A stretch of 64,000 nucleotides of DNA from Siphonodentalium dalli (lineage: Eukaryota; Mollusca; Scaphopoda; Gadilida; Siphonodentaliidae). The notes beneath the pieces were generated by a model. The model had not been told where the DNA came from and did not search any database. It saw only the letters and a list, made by a program, of their open reading frames with translations. Positions within the stretch are counted from its first letter, which is position 1. Each line of letters opens with the position of its first letter. The position numbers were made by a program, and so were the translations under genes. Positions 60,752-64,000 of this stretch are shown one piece after another. Location: NCBI GenBank assembly GCA_032622095.1, contig CP136068.1:6053314-6117313 (forward strand). The letters run 5' to 3'.

Positions 60752-61370
60752 TATATAACACTAGCAGGTGGACCCGACTTCGTCCGGGCTGTTTCCCCTC
60801 TGCTTTTTGGCGAATTGCGCGATTTGACCTTGAATTGTCCATTTTTAAGGTCAAGGTCAGGTGGGGTTACGATTTGACCCGTCCAAAACACTGGCCGGAC
60901 AAAAGTACCCCACAAAAGTACCCGTCGAAATCCATCCGGTTTTACCCGATTTGACATTGAATTGATCATTTTGAAGCTCAAGGTCAGGATCACAATTTGA
61001 CCCGTCCAAAACACAGTGGAAAAAAGTAACCCTATGTATAAAATTTCGTCGAAATCCCATCAATATTCGCGATTTGACCTTGAATTGACCCGATTTCAAG
61101 GTCATGTCGCACGGGCAAACGAATAGGCTTGCGACACTCCCCATACTAAAGTATCCCCAGACACTAATTTTCATCGAAATCCCGTGATACTCGGGCGATT
61201 GACCTTGAAATGACCCGATTTCAAGGTCAAGGTCATTTCGCACGGGCAAATTAATAGGCCCATGCCACTCCCCGGCCGAAAGTACCCCCACATACCAAGT
61301 TTCATCGAAATCGGTTTGGTCGTTTTCGAGTCCATCGCGAACACACAGACAGACAGACAGATTTCCCAAG
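60752..61370 (+). mobile_element. Dispersed element 1 with ACTAGC start and ACAGACAG tail
   Basis: Starts after ATATATAA with CACTAGCAGGTGGACCCGAC and ends CGAACACACAGACAGACAGA, followed by ATATATAA again (60,751 and 61,371). The interior is a four-unit minisatellite of about 125 bp. Units begin at GATTTGACCTTGAA (60,821, 60,948, 61,071 and 61,197), and most contain CAAGGTCA words and an AATTTCGTCGAAATCC-like segment. It is a non-coding dispersed repeat. I do not recognise a named family. The long minus-strand open frame over it follows the minisatellite and is not a gene. Confidence 0.6.
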
Positions 61371-61812
61371 ATATATAATAGACTAGCCGATGAGCCCGAC
61401 GTTGCCCAGGATATTCAAAAACCAAATTTCAAGTCGATAGCTCCACCCGTTTACGAGATCTGGTAACCAAATTTCAAGTCGATAGCTCCACCCGTTTCCG
61501 CGATCTGGTCTGCGCATGCGCGAAGCTGGCGTCGCACAGGCTCGGCGACCCGATAAAATTCGTATCCGGGGCAAGATACATTCACATAGCAAATTTCAAG
61601 TCGATAGCTCCACCCGTTTCCGAGATCTCGTCTGCGCATGCGCGAAGCGGGCGCCGCACGGGATCGCCAATACGACAACGACGACCGCCTGGTCAAAATA
61701 CACACACGTACCAAGTTTCGTCCCGATCGGTCGAGAATCGTAGATTTGTATAAATGACATACATACAGACAGACAGAGGTCTTCAAAATACAAGAATGCA
61801 GGATATAGAAAA
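61371..61812 (+). mobile_element. Dispersed element 2, head-to-tail with element 1
   Basis: Begins ATATATAATAGACTAGCCGA, then GAGCCCGACGTTGCCC, matching the start of element 1. It ends in CATACATACAGACAGACAGA. The interior differs: CAAATTTCAAGTCGATAGCT followed by CCACCCGTTT occurs three times (about 61,423, 61,468 and 61,590), and TCTGCGCATGCGCGAAGC twice. So two related elements with shared ends and different middles sit in tandem. Confidence 0.6.
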
Positions 61813-61858
61813 ATAATCATAAATAGGATTGAATCATCAAGTGCATAAGATCAGTTAC

Positions 61859-62019
61859 TTGCCCAGTTGAGGGTCAGCAAGATATGGATACCGGTATATG
61901 ACGATCCACATCATGCTGACTCCCAAATGGGGTGCACTCAGTCTGGTGTTGGCATAACCTCGTCCGTGGCCGTCTTCCTGCTGACCCCATCATAATATGT
62001 ATTGTGTCAACTCCGGTTA
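61859..62019 (+). repeat. 161-bp dispersed repeat, copy 2
   Basis: Second copy of the repeat at 59,579-59,733, same orientation, with a 6-bp insertion in the GATATGGATACCGGTATATG region. The copies lie 2,280 bp apart and bracket the two ACAGACAG-tailed elements. They do not have TG...CA ends, so they are not typical LTRs. Confidence 0.85.
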
Positions 62020-64000
62020 TGTCAACGATTAAATGTGATACTTATTATATAGCAGACATACGGTATGTGTATGTTCTTCTTAATTTGACGGACCCGAGGG
62101 AGTGTGGCATGTGGTCCCGCGGGTTTCTTAAATAGAGATTTATGTAAACCTCATTTTTGAAGAAACCCGCCAGGCCAGTTAGACGAGATCCAAATAGAAC
62201 GCTAAAACAGTATATTGTTGAATGTGATGGAAGGGGGTGGAGTCACTGCACGGTGCATACGGGTTTGAAGTGTCACGCATATACTAAGTAGCAAATCGGG
62301 ATCAACAAATCTAAAACGAACTGTGCTTGCATTCAGAATTTAAGAGTTATAGTGCCATCGTTAACATGTGCAATCTGGGCAGTATGGGTTATTACAAGTC
62401 ACTGACGTGGGATATGAATCGATAAATTTACTGATCTTTTTTTTTTTTAAATTGCATCTTGTCGTGTCTTAATCACGAGGAGATATCTCTTAGCCACGAG
62501 AAGATATTTGCAAATAGTGGATAAATATGCCCAAAGTCGAGGTAGAACAAAGGAGCTAGATTTTAACAATTGAATAATTATTAATCAATAATTATATTGA
62601 TATCTGTTTGGTTTTAAAGCACAATTGTTTGAGCATTCACATACTAATATAATAGAAGTAATGTGCCACACACATATGTGAAATGATCAAGAACTTTTGA
62701 CATAAAACATAGTAAATAACTCATTAAACATTGCCATTAGCAATTATTTTATGTTCTGACCTGCCAGTGTAAACCAATTTACATCAGCGTGAATTAAATT
62801 AAATAAATCAATCAAATAAAAATGAAATTTAGAGACATTATTTATCGGAAATTTGAGTCTATATATATACTCCTTAATATTACCAACTTAACTGTGAAGT
62901 TATTTTTTTTATTTTTTGTAAGTATCATTGTTAATTGATATATTGAAAGCCATTGATAATAAATCAAATTTTGGGAAAATGAACAATTTGATGATACAAC
63001 TTGAGTATAATATTATGACATACTGAAAAGAATAATAAAAGATACTTTAAATCTGTGACAGAATTGTTTGGGTCTTGTTAATTGAGAGTACCACTTATCA
63101 TAATTACGCAATGACTTACAATGCGCATCAATGACATTGCAAATCAAATGGTGTTATTTCTTTGTTTGTCAAAATGACGCTGCAAGAAATTATGGCTAAA
63201 TGTTGGCTGGAGGGAATAACTTTGGTCATATGTGCATTGGGTTTTGGGTTAAGAATTTGCTATCTAAAATATGACAATCTACCAACATAATAGCACAATA
63301 TACTTTTAAGGCTTTTGAACATACACAGATTCACCCCCCTCCCCCAAGCACAAGCCATCACCATTTCTGGCCATAGGACTGTGGCCATCGGGACAGTACC
63401 TAAATGGTGCCCAAACATGAAACCTGGATCATTGCCTATATATCCAAAAATGTTTTTCAATTTTAATGACGATATATTCTTCGAGAATAAGTTGTATATA
63501 GTTTCCAGGGCATAAAATAATAAACATTGAATCAAAAACATGACAACATATCCGACCACTAAGCATCTGTAACTTATAATATGGGTAGAATAATACATCA
63601 ATAATTATGTTTTGTAGTTACTAATTATATTGTTGAACATCATTATTCGGACAAAGTGATAGCTACACAGATATCTGTTGTCGACATAAATTCAATAGCT
63701 ATTCTGACAGTACAATGTGAACACACACACTCTGAATATAAGGGAACTTAAACCTTTCATGACGGGAGCTGCAGTGGTACAGTAATGCTCTAATTAATCG
63801 ACTCCTTAAACACAGCAGAATCATGGGTAACTTTTCAGTATTTAATCGGAAATATGGCTTGTTGCCATTCATCGGAAAGCTCTCAGGCATATATTTGCTC
63901 CATTGCTAGTAGACCAAGAATTTGTTGATGATTTTGGGATTTGACATGAAAGTCAGTTGTTAGTTGTTACTCAGTATTATTTGCAGAGCATTAACCCTTT
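62020..64000. other. AT-rich intergenic DNA to the window end
   Basis: Almost 2 kb without a supportable gene. A 10-T run lies near 62,438. A two-copy 21-bp tandem repeat (TCTTAATCACGAGGAGATAT and TCTTAGCCACGAGAAGATAT) lies at 62,467-62,507. Short open frames near 63,260-63,600 overlap on opposite strands and look fortuitous. Confidence 0.45.

Noticed and set aside
60857-61369. 170-codon open frame on the minus strand.
   Set aside because: It runs through a ~125-bp minisatellite, and its protein is just the translated repeat with no recognisable domain.
59579-62019. LTR retrotransposon with 155/161-bp LTRs.
   Set aside because: No TG...CA ends, no primer-binding site or polypurine tract recognised, no gag/pol, and the interior consists of other repeats.

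Overview
The window looks like non-coding nuclear DNA from an animal, most likely a marine invertebrate. The reasons are eukaryote-type transposon remnants (TTAA-flanked piggyBac-like, 8-bp-TSD hAT-like, fold-back elements), frequent TACATGTA-type words, ACAGACAG-tailed dispersed elements, and a very large satellite array. The taxon is inferred from repeat style only. I found no protein-coding gene, rRNA gene or intact tRNA gene that I can defend.

Region 1 (about 209-42,980) is one head-to-tail satellite array, with both edges inside the window. The basic monomer is about 178 bp. Four monomer types (A 178, B 205, C 178, D 179 bp) form a 740-bp tetramer, and A+B alone forms a 383-bp dimer. Longer units of 1,150, 1,508 and 2,042 bp are built from these. 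Almost the whole block 3.4-20.4 kb is repeated at 20.4-35.9 kb as a nearly identical tandem superunit. Inside the monomer, three 20-bp subrepeats sit in tandem. A 207-bp module unrelated to the monomer (called E here) interrupts the array 16 times, always at the same monomer position. The left-most E is a longer, 246-bp form. The array edges are more diverged than the centre, as expected of an array homogenised by unequal exchange.

Region 2 (42,981-46,592) is AT-rich intergenic DNA with small inverted-repeat elements: one abutting the satellite edge (43,002-43,473), a 15-bp-TIR unit (43,550-43,786) and a hairpin element (45,201-45,359).

Region 3 (46,593-49,941) is a fold-back element. Its two arms are opposed tandem arrays of a roughly 330-340 bp unit. 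The left arm is split by a 1,402-bp piggyBac-like element with 12-bp TIRs and a TTAA duplication, and the uninterrupted unit copies show the empty site.

Region 4 (49,942-64,000) is intergenic DNA with a 1,077-bp hAT-like non-autonomous element (8-bp TSD), a tRNA-like SINE head, a 427-bp fold-back element, several two-copy tandem duplications (259, 281 and 280 bp), two strong hairpins, a 155/161-bp direct repeat pair, and two head-to-tail elements with ACAGACAG tails.

No genes act together here. The interest lies in repeat architecture: a satellite organised on at least four nested scales, with a regularly carried foreign module and visible crossover scars.
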